A DNA stretch of 64,000 nt from an uncultured Gallionellaceae bacterium. GTDB lineage: Bacteria; Pseudomonadota; Gammaproteobacteria; Burkholderiales; Gallionellaceae. The position numbers and the translations under genes were made by a program. This document shows positions 16,228 to 26,291 of the stretch, in pieces (within the stretch, counting starts at the first letter, position 1; each line of letters begins with the position of its first letter). Under the pieces are notes generated by a model. It saw only the letters and a list, made by a program, of their open reading frames with translations. It made no database searches and was not told the DNA's origin. The stretch lies in assembly GCA_903847155.1 (NCBI GenBank), contig CAINCU010000012.1, forward strand, positions 1 through 64,000, read 5' to 3'.

Positions 16228-16478
16228 TTGCGGGTAAGGTATAGGGCAGAGTGAAGGTGCGCAGAACACGGTCGTATGAACCTAAATAACGCAATTAAGT
16301 TACTGATAAATAATAATTTAAATTTTGTTGACGTTCTATCTTTAGGATGAGATGCTAATCGTCAATATCTCTTACTCTGATAATCTGCGTTAATTCGGGT
16401 TAGCTGCGGACTAACCAATTTTTGGGTTGACCGCATTTCAAATTGTTCAAATGCCATCCAAGGCGATGGGGGCTGGAT

Positions 16479-19400
16479 ATGAATATGAAAAATATGAGCA
16501 GGTTCAAATTGCTGACGCTGATTTTGCTGCTGTCGCTGGTTACGCCCGCGTGGGCGGTGGTGACGTATCAAGGCGCGACCAGCGCTATTAAAGAAGCTAC
16601 CCCGGCACTTGTTGGCTCGCCGGGTAGTTTGGTAATCAATAAACCTGCCGGGACGGTTACCGGCGAGGTGATGCTTGCTTCCATTGCGGCACGACCGACG
16701 GCCTTGACGGTTGTTGTCCCGACGGGCTGGATTCTTTACCGGCGTACCGAGCAGGTAAATGGCGGCCCTTCGACTGCCCCCGGCGGCATGAGCCTGTTCA
16801 CTTACTACAAGGAAGTCACAGCCGCCGACACCCCCCTTAGCAATTACACTTGGACCTTTACCAACTCGTCGAACTCTGGGGGTGGTGCAGCAGGTGTCAT
16901 ATCGCGTATCAGCGGGGTCGATACCTTGAATCCGATCGACGTATATAACGATGTCTTGGGTGGGAGCAGTCTGACCCAGACCGCGCCACAGGTAACCACT
17001 ACCACGCCGAATACCATATTGGTTGCGGGCATTAGCTTTCTTTCGGCATGCCCTTTTGGCTTACCCACTGGAACTGCCGGATTTGTACAGAAGCTTCAGG
17101 TGCAGGCTCCCCTTGTGAATAATGATACGGGCACCACGTTGCAGGTTTCGGCAATTGGTCAGGCGGCTGCCGGACTGACCGGGAATGTTTCGGCAACTGC
17201 TGCAGGCTGCGCCGGTGACAATGGCATAGGCCACATGTTTGCTCTGGCTTCTCCCCGTCCCGACTTGAGCCTGACCATGGTTCGTAACGTCCCGCTGACG
17301 CCGGGTGCCAGCGCCAGTTACACGCTGACAGTCAGCAACCTGAGTCCTGCAACATCTGAAGCAGGCACGGTGACGGTGGTCAATACCTTGCCGACAGGTT
17401 TGACTTACAACGGAACCGGTTCAGGTGGTACGGGTTGGGCATGCGGCGCAGTGGGACAGGTAGTCACCTGCACCCGTACCGGACTTGCCGCAGGGGTAAC
17501 GGCTCCCGCGCTGCTGCTGAATGTGGACGTGGCCGCCGGGGCAACCGGGCTGAAAACCAACACCGCCACGGTAACCGGAACCGGCGGTCTCAACGGAGAT
17601 GGCAACCAAGCCAACAACACCGATACCGATAGTTACACCATACAGGCGGATCTGGCGATGACCATGACGCGCGGTGCCGCCCTCGTGCCGGGAACGAATG
17701 CGACCTACACACTCAACATCATCAACAATGGCACCGCCGCCTCGGGCGCACTTTCGGTGACCGATACTTTACCGGCGGGATTGACCTATGTTTCCGGGGT
17801 CGGCGCGGGCTGGTCGTGTGTGGTTGGTCCGCCAGTCACCTGTACGCACGCTGCCACGCTTGCCAATGGTGCATCTACTTCTTTGGTGCTGACGGTTGCG
17901 GTGGCTGCGGGCGCAGCTGGAACTACTATTACCAATAGCGCGACAGTGACGGGAACCGTCACCGATACCAATCTCGCGGACAATACCGATAGCGATAGCT
18001 ACTACATTCCGCTGGCAACTTATGCCTATTACATGATGGATGAGGCGAGTTGGACAGGGGGGGTGGGCGAGGTTAAGGACAGCAGCGGCAACAGCCGAAA
18101 TGCTAGCAAAACAGGTGCGGGTGTCACCACACAAACTGCGCCCGCAAGTGGCTCAAAGGGCGATACCTGCATGGGCGGGGTAATTCCGCTGGGCACAGGA
18201 GCCGGAACGCAAATGGGCGTGAGCACTCCCATCAATCCCAATGCACTGGGACTGGGCAGCGCCGGCACGGTCAGCTTCTGGTACTACAATAACGTTGCCT
18301 GGACGGCCGCCGGCGCCGCCAATGACCGCACCTTGCTCGATGCTACCGGAGGTGCCGGTACCACGGAATTTTGGCTGGTGCTGCAACGGGCAGGTAGCTT
18401 GCGCTTCATGCTCGACAACGCCAGCGCCGCCTCACAAACTGCCACGGGCGCTGTGCATAACACAGCGCCTTTTGCTGCCAACACCTGGCACCACATCGCC
18501 ATCACTTGGGACTTCTCCGCTGCCGTCCACACAATGTTAATCTTCGTGGACGGAGTGCAGGACGGGATTCGAAATAACGTCGCAGTGACCTCAGAAACCC
18601 CAAACTACGGCACATTCTTCGTCGGCGACAGCAAAACGACAGTCTATACTGCCCCAAACGTCGGCAACTCCGCCAACGGCGTGATCGACGAAGTGCGCTT
18701 CTATGCGACTGCGCTCACAGCCGCGCAAATCACGACGGACATGAATGCAGCTCATGCCTGTGCGTCCCTGAACCACTTGGAGATTCAACATGCCAGCGGT
18801 ACGGGGCTGACTTGCGCAGCCAGCACGCTGACCGTCAAGGCGTGTACTGATGCCGCAGTTCCATGCGCAAACCCGAATACCGGCGGGGTCAGCGGTACGC
18901 TGAGTGCAACCGGAACGCCTACGGTGAACTGGGATGGCACTACCGGCGGGGCAACGGGCGCGGGATTCGTGATTCCGAGTGGCAGCAGTACGGTGACCAA
19001 GAACGTGCAGGTCGCTACGGCAGGTACTGTGGTGTTTGGCATCACCTCCCCTTTGCCCGTGCCACCCAGTGGCATAACTTGCAATTTCGGTTCGCCTGTT
19101 TGCACCTTCACCGCAAGCGCAGCCGGTTTTATTTTCTCGAATAGCGTGTCGGGGAATACCATTTACACTATCCCCACGCTGGCTTCAGGGACGGCGCTAA
19201 ATACCACTAATCTGCTCTGGCTGCGCGCGGTTGAAGCTTCTACAGCCAATGCGGCAGTCTGCACCCCGGCGATCATTAACCAAACGGTGTCGGTGAATTT
19301 GGGCTATACCTGTAACAACCCGAGTGCGTGCCAAGCGGGAAACCTTGCTCTCATCAACGGCAGCGCAGTTACAGCGACGGGCACAGGCGTCAGCCTTGCG

Positions 19401-20738
19401 TTCGATGCCAATGGCTCGACACCAATCAACTCTGTGCGTTATGACGACGTAGGACAAATCACGCTTACAGCCAGCGAGACGGCAATCCCGTTTGTCACCG
19501 CCACGTCGGTTACGCTCAATGGTAGCAGCAACACCTTCGTGGTTAAGCCGGATCATTTCGACCTTTCCGGTATTCAGCAAACCGCTTCGCCTTTTCTGGT
19601 AAATCCGGCGGCAGCAAATGCGGCAGGAAATAAATTCGTAATGGCCGGAGAGCCGTTTTCTATTAGCGTTACGGCGAAGAATGCACTCGGCGTTACTACA
19701 AAGAATTATGGGCAGGAAACGACGACTCCGGAAAGTGTGAAGCTGACGCCAACCAACGTGGTTGCGGGCATGGTGGCTGCTCCTGCGATCAGCGGTACGT
19801 TTGGCACTTTTGCAGCAGGTGTGGCAACTGGTACCGCCTTCTCTTGGCCCGAGGTGGGCATCATTACGCTGACACCTAGCGTGTCGGATGGAAGTTATCT
19901 GGGGGCGGGAGATGTGACGGGAACAGTCAGTGGCAACGTGGGGCGTTTTTATCCCGACCACTTCGATACCGTGGTGACTCAAGTGGCGAATGTGCCGATG
20001 AGTTGTCCCAACGGAGCTTGTCCCACTACCTATAACGGGTTTGTATATGCCGGGCAGAAATTCAGCCTGAGTGTGACGGCAAAAAATTCCAGCGGAGTTG
20101 CCACGGCAAATTACAACACGACAACTGCGTTTGCCAAGGCCACCTCACTAAGTCCGTTCGGGGGGGTAGGTTCATTGATTGCACCTACCGGAGCAGGGGC
20201 GCTGGGTGTGACAAGTGTGTCGGCCTTTGTGGCAGGCACACTCACAGAGGCCAACGAGTTATATACATTCACAACCGCTCCGACCGTGCCGACCAATATT
20301 TATATTCGCGCCTCGGATAGCGAGGCATCTTCGTTGCTGCCGACTCCTGCAAATTCGATCGAAGGTGGTGTTGAGGTGGCGAGCGGACGCCTCAAAGTTT
20401 CCAATGCTTATGGCTCTGAATTGTTGCCGTTGACGTTGGCAGCGACTGCGCAGTATTACACTGCGAACGGTTGGCTTAACAGCATCACGGATAGCGTTAC
20501 GACCTTGACGGTTGCGGCAACCTATCCCGTTAGTTCGGGAACGACTACGGCGACACCGAGTCCGAGCGGAGTTCTGTCTGGTGGGACATTGAATATCAAG
20601 TTAAGTAAACCAACTGCCGGGGCGGGTGTTGCGACGGTTAGTCCTGGAGTAGGTTTCCTGACGGTTATTCCAGGTACAGCGACCTTCGGAGTTTACAAAA
20701 GCAATAACAATTTCATTTACCGGAGGGAAAATTATTGA
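16479..20738 (+). CDS. mshQ: MshQ-like large exported adhesin/pilus-associated protein (DUF11, LamG-like and DUF6701 regions)
   Basis: Signal peptide; two DUF11-like repeats; LamG-like segment (FWYYNNVAWTAAG...NTWHHIAITWDF); DUF6701-like C-terminus (FGVYKSNNNFIYRRENY). Confidence 0.8.
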   Translation: MNMKNMSRFKLLTLILLLSLVTPAWAVVTYQGATSAIKEATPALVGSPGSLVINKPAGTVTGEVMLASIAARPTALTVVVPTGWILYRRTEQVNGGPSTAPGGMSLFTYYKEVTAADTPLSNYTWTFTNSSNSGGGAAGVISRISGVDTLNPIDVYNDVLGGSSLTQTAPQVTTTTPNTILVAGISFLSACPFGLPTGTAGFVQKLQVQAPLVNNDTGTTLQVSAIGQAAAGLTGNVSATAAGCAGDNGIGHMFALASPRPDLSLTMVRNVPLTPGASASYTLTVSNLSPATSEAGTVTVVNTLPTGLTYNGTGSGGTGWACGAVGQVVTCTRTGLAAGVTAPALLLNVDVAAGATGLKTNTATVTGTGGLNGDGNQANNTDTDSYTIQADLAMTMTRGAALVPGTNATYTLNIINNGTAASGALSVTDTLPAGLTYVSGVGAGWSCVVGPPVTCTHAATLANGASTSLVLTVAVAAGAAGTTITNSATVTGTVTDTNLADNTDSDSYYIPLATYAYYMMDEASWTGGVGEVKDSSGNSRNASKTGAGVTTQTAPASGSKGDTCMGGVIPLGTGAGTQMGVSTPINPNALGLGSAGTVSFWYYNNVAWTAAGAANDRTLLDATGGAGTTEFWLVLQRAGSLRFMLDNASAASQTATGAVHNTAPFAANTWHHIAITWDFSAAVHTMLIFVDGVQDGIRNNVAVTSETPNYGTFFVGDSKTTVYTAPNVGNSANGVIDEVRFYATALTAAQITTDMNAAHACASLNHLEIQHASGTGLTCAASTLTVKACTDAAVPCANPNTGGVSGTLSATGTPTVNWDGTTGGATGAGFVIPSGSSTVTKNVQVATAGTVVFGITSPLPVPPSGITCNFGSPVCTFTASAAGFIFSNSVSGNTIYTIPTLASGTALNTTNLLWLRAVEASTANAAVCTPAIINQTVSVNLGYTCNNPSACQAGNLALINGSAVTATGTGVSLAFDANGSTPINSVRYDDVGQITLTASETAIPFVTATSVTLNGSSNTFVVKPDHFDLSGIQQTASPFLVNPAAANAAGNKFVMAGEPFSISVTAKNALGVTTKNYGQETTTPESVKLTPTNVVAGMVAAPAISGTFGTFAAGVATGTAFSWPEVGIITLTPSVSDGSYLGAGDVTGTVSGNVGRFYPDHFDTVVTQVANVPMSCPNGACPTTYNGFVYAGQKFSLSVTAKNSSGVATANYNTTTAFAKATSLSPFGGVGSLIAPTGAGALGVTSVSAFVAGTLTEANELYTFTTAPTVPTNIYIRASDSEASSLLPTPANSIEGGVEVASGRLKVSNAYGSELLPLTLAATAQYYTANGWLNSITDSVTTLTVAATYPVSSGTTTATPSPSGVLSGGTLNIKLSKPTAGAGVATVSPGVGFLTVIPGTATFGVYKSNNNFIYRRENY

Positions 20739-20895
20739 TGCTTATTTTTGCCTGCGCGATGAATCATATGGAAGTCGTTGAAAGCGGGAGATTTATCGTT
20801 TTTTGTGGACTTGTCGTCGATTTGGGTAAAATACTTGACGTTTTCAATAATAATGCTTGACGGCAAAGGGTTAGTGAATTATTTTCGCGTCAATT

Positions 20896-21852
20896 ATGAG
20901 ATTGCCCCCATTCCTGTCATTTATTAACCGTTCCAACCGCGATGCCGGTTGGGTTTCGGTGTCCCTCGGAAACAAAGGTGTGTACGTCGCACAGGCGAAG
21001 TTTGTGGGCGCTCGCCCGCAGGTGACGAGGTGTGCGTTTTATCCCGCCAATGAAGTTACTTCTGCCACGCTGGAAAAGATTCGCAAGGATGCACAGCTCG
21101 AAGGCGCGCGCTATACCACGGTGCTGGCGTCCAATGAATACCAGTTGCTGATGGTGGAAGCGCCCAATGTGCCAGTGGATGAGTTGAAGACAGCCATTCG
21201 CTGGAAGATCAAGGATTCGCTCAGCTATCATGTTGATGATGCAACGATTGATGTGTTGCAAATCCCCTCCGGGAAATATGGTAGCGACCGTCCGCAATCG
21301 CTGTATGCGGTGGCGGCATCGAATGAAACGATACGCAAGCGCATCGCACTGTTCGAGAAAGCCAAATTCGACTTGGCGGTGATCGACATTGCGGAGATGG
21401 CGCAACGCAATATCGCGGCTTTGTACGAAACAGAAGGGCGCGGCTTGGCTTTGTTGGCTTTCGATGATGAGGGCGGCTTGCTGACTATTACTTGCGATGG
21501 TGAATTGTTTTTGGCGCGGCGCATTGAGATTACGCTGGGACAGTTGCAGGATGCGGATGATGCTTTGCGCCAGCAATATCAGGATCGTGTTGAATTGGAA
21601 GTACAGCGTTCGCTGGATTATTTTGATCGCCAGTTCAATCACATTCAGATGGATCGCTTGCTGGTTTCAGTGCCCGCTGAATTGGGGTTGGTGAAGATAC
21701 TGGCCGATAATCTTGGATTGCCGGTCGAGGCGTTGGATCTGGCTCAGGGTATGGATATCATCGGCGTGCCGGAGTTAGCCGATAGCGAATTTGCCTGTTA
21801 TGCCCTGCATGCCTTGGGCTCTGCGCTGCGGCTGGAGAAGAAAGCCTTATGA
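20896..21852 (+). CDS. mshI: MSHA biogenesis protein MshI (PilM/GspL-like)
   Basis: Actin-like ATPase fold architecture; heads the mshI-N block; gene order. Confidence 0.75.
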   Translation: MRLPPFLSFINRSNRDAGWVSVSLGNKGVYVAQAKFVGARPQVTRCAFYPANEVTSATLEKIRKDAQLEGARYTTVLASNEYQLLMVEAPNVPVDELKTAIRWKIKDSLSYHVDDATIDVLQIPSGKYGSDRPQSLYAVAASNETIRKRIALFEKAKFDLAVIDIAEMAQRNIAALYETEGRGLALLAFDDEGGLLTITCDGELFLARRIEITLGQLQDADDALRQQYQDRVELEVQRSLDYFDRQFNHIQMDRLLVSVPAELGLVKILADNLGLPVEALDLAQGMDIIGVPELADSEFACYALHALGSALRLEKKAL

Positions 21853-22481
21853 GTCAGCAGATCAATCTGTTCAATCCGATCTTCCTGAAGCAGAAAAAAT
21901 ATTTTTCTGTGACGACGATGCTGCAAGCGCTGGGTTTGATTGTGCTGGGCTCCTTCGTGTTTTACGGTTATGCCTGGTATCAAGTGCAGCAGCTAGATGT
22001 GCAGACTCGAGAAATGACCAAACGCTATGAAACAGAACAGATGCGTCTGGCTAAATTCGCCAGCGAGTTTTCTCCGCAACAATCGAGTCAGTTATTGAAT
22101 GACGAGTTGAAGACGCTGGAAGCGCAAGCTGCCGCACAAGAGACTTTGCTGAGTACGCTCAAGAGTGGGGCGATTGGCAATACCCAGGGCTATTCGGAAT
22201 ATCTGCGCGCATTTGCGCGGCAGTCTGCGAACGGCTTGTGGCTGACCGGGTTTGATATCAACGGCGATGGCGCCAACATGAGTTTGCAAGGTGCGGTGAC
22301 CAACCCGCAGTTGCTGCCAGCCTATATTCAGCGCATGAACAAGGAGCCGGTGATGCGGGGCAAGTCATTCTCCATGTTGAAAATGAATCAACCCCAAGGG
22401 GTAGATGGCAAATCTGCACCGCGCGGCTATGTCGAATTCAATTTGCAATCGACTGAGATCGTCGAAGGAGCAAAGAAATGA
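21849..22481 (+). CDS. PilN-like assembly protein
   Basis: Single N-terminal TM, PilN-like organisation between mshI and the PilO-like gene. Confidence 0.7.
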   Translation: MSQQINLFNPIFLKQKKYFSVTTMLQALGLIVLGSFVFYGYAWYQVQQLDVQTREMTKRYETEQMRLAKFASEFSPQQSSQLLNDELKTLEAQAAAQETLLSTLKSGAIGNTQGYSEYLRAFARQSANGLWLTGFDINGDGANMSLQGAVTNPQLLPAYIQRMNKEPVMRGKSFSMLKMNQPQGVDGKSAPRGYVEFNLQSTEIVEGAKK

Positions 22482-23146
22482 TCGCACGCCGGGATGCTTT
22501 TGTCGCAAAAGTGGATGGCATGTCGTTGCGCGAACGCGCGCTGATTTTTGCAGCCCTGGTATTTGCTGTATTGTCACTGATCAATTCAGTTCTGCTTGAT
22601 CCGCTGCTGGCACAGCAAAAAAGCTTGTCAACGCAAGTGGCTCAGCAGCAGGAAAAAATGAAGGAAAGTCAGTCGCAATTGGGCGAATTATTGCAAGCCA
22701 AACAGGCAGACGAACACTCGCCGCAGCGTGAGACTATTTTCAAATTACGCAAACAGATTGCGCAAGGAGATGCGTTCTTGAAAGAGACGCAGGGCAAGTT
22801 GGTGCCACCGGAGAAGATGGCGGCTTTGCTGGAGCAGGTGTTGAGCAAAAACGCACGTTTGCAGTTGGTGAAACTGGATACGCTTCCTGCGTCATTATTC
22901 ATGGAGCCGACTGCGGATACCGGGGCAAAAGCATTGACTCAGGCCAAACAGATTTACAAGCATGGGGTAACGATGACGGTGCGCGGCAGTTATGCAGATT
23001 TATTGCAATATCTTACCGCTCTGGAAAAGCTGCCCACGCAGATGTTCTGGGGCATGGCGAAAATGAATGTAGTGCAATATCCGAATGCGGAATTGACGCT
23101 GACGCTATATACCCTGAGCTTGGATAAAACATGGCTACAAGTTTGA
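22478..23146 (+). CDS. mshJ: PilO/GspM-like protein (MshJ)
   Basis: N-terminal TM plus coiled coil, VRGSYADLLQYLTALEKLPTQMFWG. Confidence 0.7.
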   Translation: MIARRDAFVAKVDGMSLRERALIFAALVFAVLSLINSVLLDPLLAQQKSLSTQVAQQQEKMKESQSQLGELLQAKQADEHSPQRETIFKLRKQIAQGDAFLKETQGKLVPPEKMAALLEQVLSKNARLQLVKLDTLPASLFMEPTADTGAKALTQAKQIYKHGVTMTVRGSYADLLQYLTALEKLPTQMFWGMAKMNVVQYPNAELTLTLYTLSLDKTWLQV

Positions 23147-23652
23147 ACAGGCAGTTGCGCGCGGCGCTTGTGCTGGGAGTGTTGTGCATTACAACTTCAT
23201 TCGCTGCTGAACAGTTAAGCGATCCGACCCGCCCTGCAATTGAGTTGGTGCCGGGATTGAACAGTGATGGCATTCAAACACCGCCTCCGCAGGGGTTGCA
23301 GTCGGTGATTCTTTCCCCGCAGCGAGAGGCGGCGATTATCAATGGCACCGAGGTCGAACTGGGAAAAAAATACGGCGATGCCGTGTTGACTGTGGTGAAT
23401 GAGACTTGTGTGGTGTTGATGGGGCCGGAGGGGCGTCAGGTGATGCACATGTTCCCCACCGTAAGCATGACGAAAAACCAATTGGCTTGTATCAAGAGTC
23501 AGGGAATGCGTCCGATCAGCCAAACAACGAGCAAGCACGTGAAAAGAAATAAAGCCAAAGAAAAAATCAAAACCAAAGTCAGGGCCAAGGCGAAAAGACG
23601 CGCTGTGGTGTGCATGCCTGTCGAAGAAATCAAGAATGGGAGTGGGAAATGA
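23131..23652 (+). CDS. mshK: MshK-like protein
   Basis: Signal peptide; DPTRPAIE...LQSVILSPQREAAIINGTEVELGKKYGDAVL; Lys-rich tail. Confidence 0.7.
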   Translation: MATSLNRQLRAALVLGVLCITTSFAAEQLSDPTRPAIELVPGLNSDGIQTPPPQGLQSVILSPQREAAIINGTEVELGKKYGDAVLTVVNETCVVLMGPEGRQVMHMFPTVSMTKNQLACIKSQGMRPISQTTSKHVKRNKAKEKIKTKVRAKAKRRAVVCMPVEEIKNGSGK

Positions 23653-25334
23653 AGCGTTTATTAGTGGTGCTGTGCCTTTTGTTCGTCTCGGGCTGTGCTA
23701 GCACCGGTTCAAATTCCGTTAAGCAAGCAATTAACACGGAAATGAATGCGGTTGCTAAAGAAAGTGCACATCCGAGTAAACAAGAAGACGTTAATGCCGC
23801 TCTGCTTCCTCCGCTGACTGCCCTGACTCCGCAAGGGGATGGCAGGACAAATGTTGAAGCCAAATTTGATTTGGTGGTGAACAACACGCCGGCACAACAA
23901 GTATTCATGGCTATTGTGTCAGGTACCCGTTACAGCATGCTGCTGCATCCCGATGTCAGCGGCAATATCTCGCTAAATTTGAAAGATGTGACCGTATTCG
24001 ACGCGTTGGAAGCGATTCGTGAGATGTATGGCTACGAGTACAAAATGGATGGCACACGTATCTATATCCAACCGGTTGGCATGCAAACTCGTATTTTTCA
24101 GGTGAGCTATCTGACGGGTGAGCGCGATGGAAAGTCATCTTTGCGCGTGGCATCAGGTTCGGTGGCAGACAGTGCGATGGGAAATACGGGAACGGGGTCG
24201 ACCACAAACAATAGCAATGCCAATACGGACGCTAGCAACCGTGACAGCAGCAAGGTTAGCACGACCTCCAAGTCGGATTTCTGGCAAGAGTTGAGCGCGT
24301 CACTGGTCGCGATTGTGGGTGCAGAAAAGGGGCGTAGCGTGGTCATCAGCCCGATGTCGGGCGTGATCGTAGTACGTGCCATGCCCGATGAATTGAGAAA
24401 TGTCGCGGCTTATCTTAAAGCCTCGCAAATTTCTGTTGAACGTCAGGTGATTCTGGAAGCGAAGATTGTTGAAGTGCAATTGAATGACACTTTCCAATCC
24501 GGGGTGAATTGGAGTGGCTTTAGGACTGCCAGTAACGGGAGTTTTTCCGGCGGAGTAATATCTCCGGGTTCGACTCTGGCAACGACCGGGGCGTTGACGA
24601 ACGGGATACTTACTTCAACCGCAGGTTCAAATTTGGTTACGACGGCGGCAACTTTATTGCCATCCGGCGCTACAGCAGGTTCGCTGTTTGGTCTTGCCTT
24701 CCAGTCCGGCAATTTTGCGGCGATGCTCAATTTCCTTGAGTCGCAGGGCGATGTTCACGTGCTGTCCAGTCCGCGTATTGCAACCTTGAATAACCAGAAG
24801 GCGGTCTTGAAAGTCGGCACGGATGAGTTTTTTGTGACGGAAGTCAGTGGTGGTACGCAGTCAACGACGGCTATTGCGGGTACCTCGCCGACCGTCAAGG
24901 TGCAACCATTCTTCTCCGGTATTGCGCTGGATGTGACCCCGAGCATTGATGAGAATGGCGAGATCATTTTGCATGTGCATCCCTCTGTCAGCACGGTAAC
25001 GACAGTGAACAAGACGATAGATATGGGCACGTCGAACGGGACTTCAAATATTTTCAATTTGCCTTTAGCTTCGAGTTCGGTCTCGGAAACAGACAGCGTA
25101 GTGCGTGCGAAGGACGGGCAAATCGTGGCCATTGGCGGTTTGATGCGCCAGGCATCCTTTGACGATCAATCCGGCATTCCGGGGATGCCCAAGACTTTGC
25201 TTGGACAAACCACACGGACTACCCAGAAACGCGAATTGGTTATTTTGATCAAACCGACGGTGGTGAATAATGATAAAGATTGGACTAATGACATTGCCCG
25301 CAGTCGTGATCGCATCTCTGACATGAACAGATAA
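23649..25334 (+). CDS. mshL: MSHA outer-membrane secretin
   Basis: Lipoprotein signal (VSGCAS); secretin domain (VRAKDGQIVAIGGLMRQ, GIPGMPKTLLGQTTRTTQKRELVILIKPTVV). Confidence 0.9.
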   Translation: MKRLLVVLCLLFVSGCASTGSNSVKQAINTEMNAVAKESAHPSKQEDVNAALLPPLTALTPQGDGRTNVEAKFDLVVNNTPAQQVFMAIVSGTRYSMLLHPDVSGNISLNLKDVTVFDALEAIREMYGYEYKMDGTRIYIQPVGMQTRIFQVSYLTGERDGKSSLRVASGSVADSAMGNTGTGSTTNNSNANTDASNRDSSKVSTTSKSDFWQELSASLVAIVGAEKGRSVVISPMSGVIVVRAMPDELRNVAAYLKASQISVERQVILEAKIVEVQLNDTFQSGVNWSGFRTASNGSFSGGVISPGSTLATTGALTNGILTSTAGSNLVTTAATLLPSGATAGSLFGLAFQSGNFAAMLNFLESQGDVHVLSSPRIATLNNQKAVLKVGTDEFFVTEVSGGTQSTTAIAGTSPTVKVQPFFSGIALDVTPSIDENGEIILHVHPSVSTVTTVNKTIDMGTSNGTSNIFNLPLASSSVSETDSVVRAKDGQIVAIGGLMRQASFDDQSGIPGMPKTLLGQTTRTTQKRELVILIKPTVVNNDKDWTNDIARSRDRISDMNR

Positions 25335-25337
25335 CGC

Positions 25338-26291
25338 ATGTATCTGAGTCACTTCGGACTACGCGAACTTCCTTTCTCGCTGACACCGGATACCAGCTTC
25401 TTTTTTGCCTGCTCCAATTATCAGGAAGGGCTGAATACGTTGCTGGTCGCCGCGCGCAACGGCGAAGGTTTTATCAAGATCACCGGCGAAGTTGGCAATG
25501 GCAAAACTCTGCTATGCCGCAAATTTCTCGCCACTCTGAATCAAGGACGACAAGCCACCACGCTCATCGGCACTCAAGATGAAGCATCCGAGGCCAAAGC
25601 CGGACTGCGTTTTGTCACTGCCTATCTTCCCAATCCCTATCTTGAGCCACGCAGTTTGCTGCTGGCGCTGGCAGACGAATTTCGCATCGAGTTGGAAGCC
25701 AATGTTGACCAGCACCGTCTCTTGAAAGAACTTACCCGCGCCCTGCTCAACTTTGCGCGCGAGGGGAAGCGCGTACTGGTATGCCTGGACGAAGCACAGG
25801 CCATGCCGCTGGAGAGTATCGAGGTGCTGCGTTTGCTGACAAATCTGGAAACGGAGAAACGCAAATTGCTACAGGTCGTGCTGTTCGGACAGCCGGAGTT
25901 GAATGACAGATTGCGTCATCACTCGGTGCGCCAACTGCGCCAGCGCATCAGCTTTCAATACGTGTTGAAGGGATTATTGCGCGAAGAACTGGAGCGCTAT
26001 CTGCGTCACCGCTTGCTGGTAGCCGGTTATGCGGGTGATACTTTATTCAGCAGTTCTGCGGTCAGAAAATTGCACCGCATCTCCGGTGGCACGCCAAGGT
26101 TGGTCAATATTGTGGCGCATAAAGCCTTGATGCTGGCATTTGCCGAAGGGCGACAACAAGTCACCGCCAAGCACGTTGCCGTGGCCGCTGCCGACACTCC
26201 GGAAGCGCGGCGCGACAGTTTGCCGTGGCTCGTGTTCGGGGTTGTGGCAGTGATCGCCCTCCTCGCTGCGGTCTGGGTATACTGGCGATGA
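25338..26291 (+). CDS. mshM: MSHA biogenesis AAA ATPase (ExeA-like)
   Basis: MYLSHFGLRELPFSLTPDTSFFF, ITGEVGNGKTLLCR Walker A, VCLDEAQAM. Confidence 0.9.
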   Translation: MYLSHFGLRELPFSLTPDTSFFFACSNYQEGLNTLLVAARNGEGFIKITGEVGNGKTLLCRKFLATLNQGRQATTLIGTQDEASEAKAGLRFVTAYLPNPYLEPRSLLLALADEFRIELEANVDQHRLLKELTRALLNFAREGKRVLVCLDEAQAMPLESIEVLRLLTNLETEKRKLLQVVLFGQPELNDRLRHHSVRQLRQRISFQYVLKGLLREELERYLRHRLLVAGYAGDTLFSSSAVRKLHRISGGTPRLVNIVAHKALMLAFAEGRQQVTAKHVAVAAADTPEARRDSLPWLVFGVVAVIALLAAVWVYWR

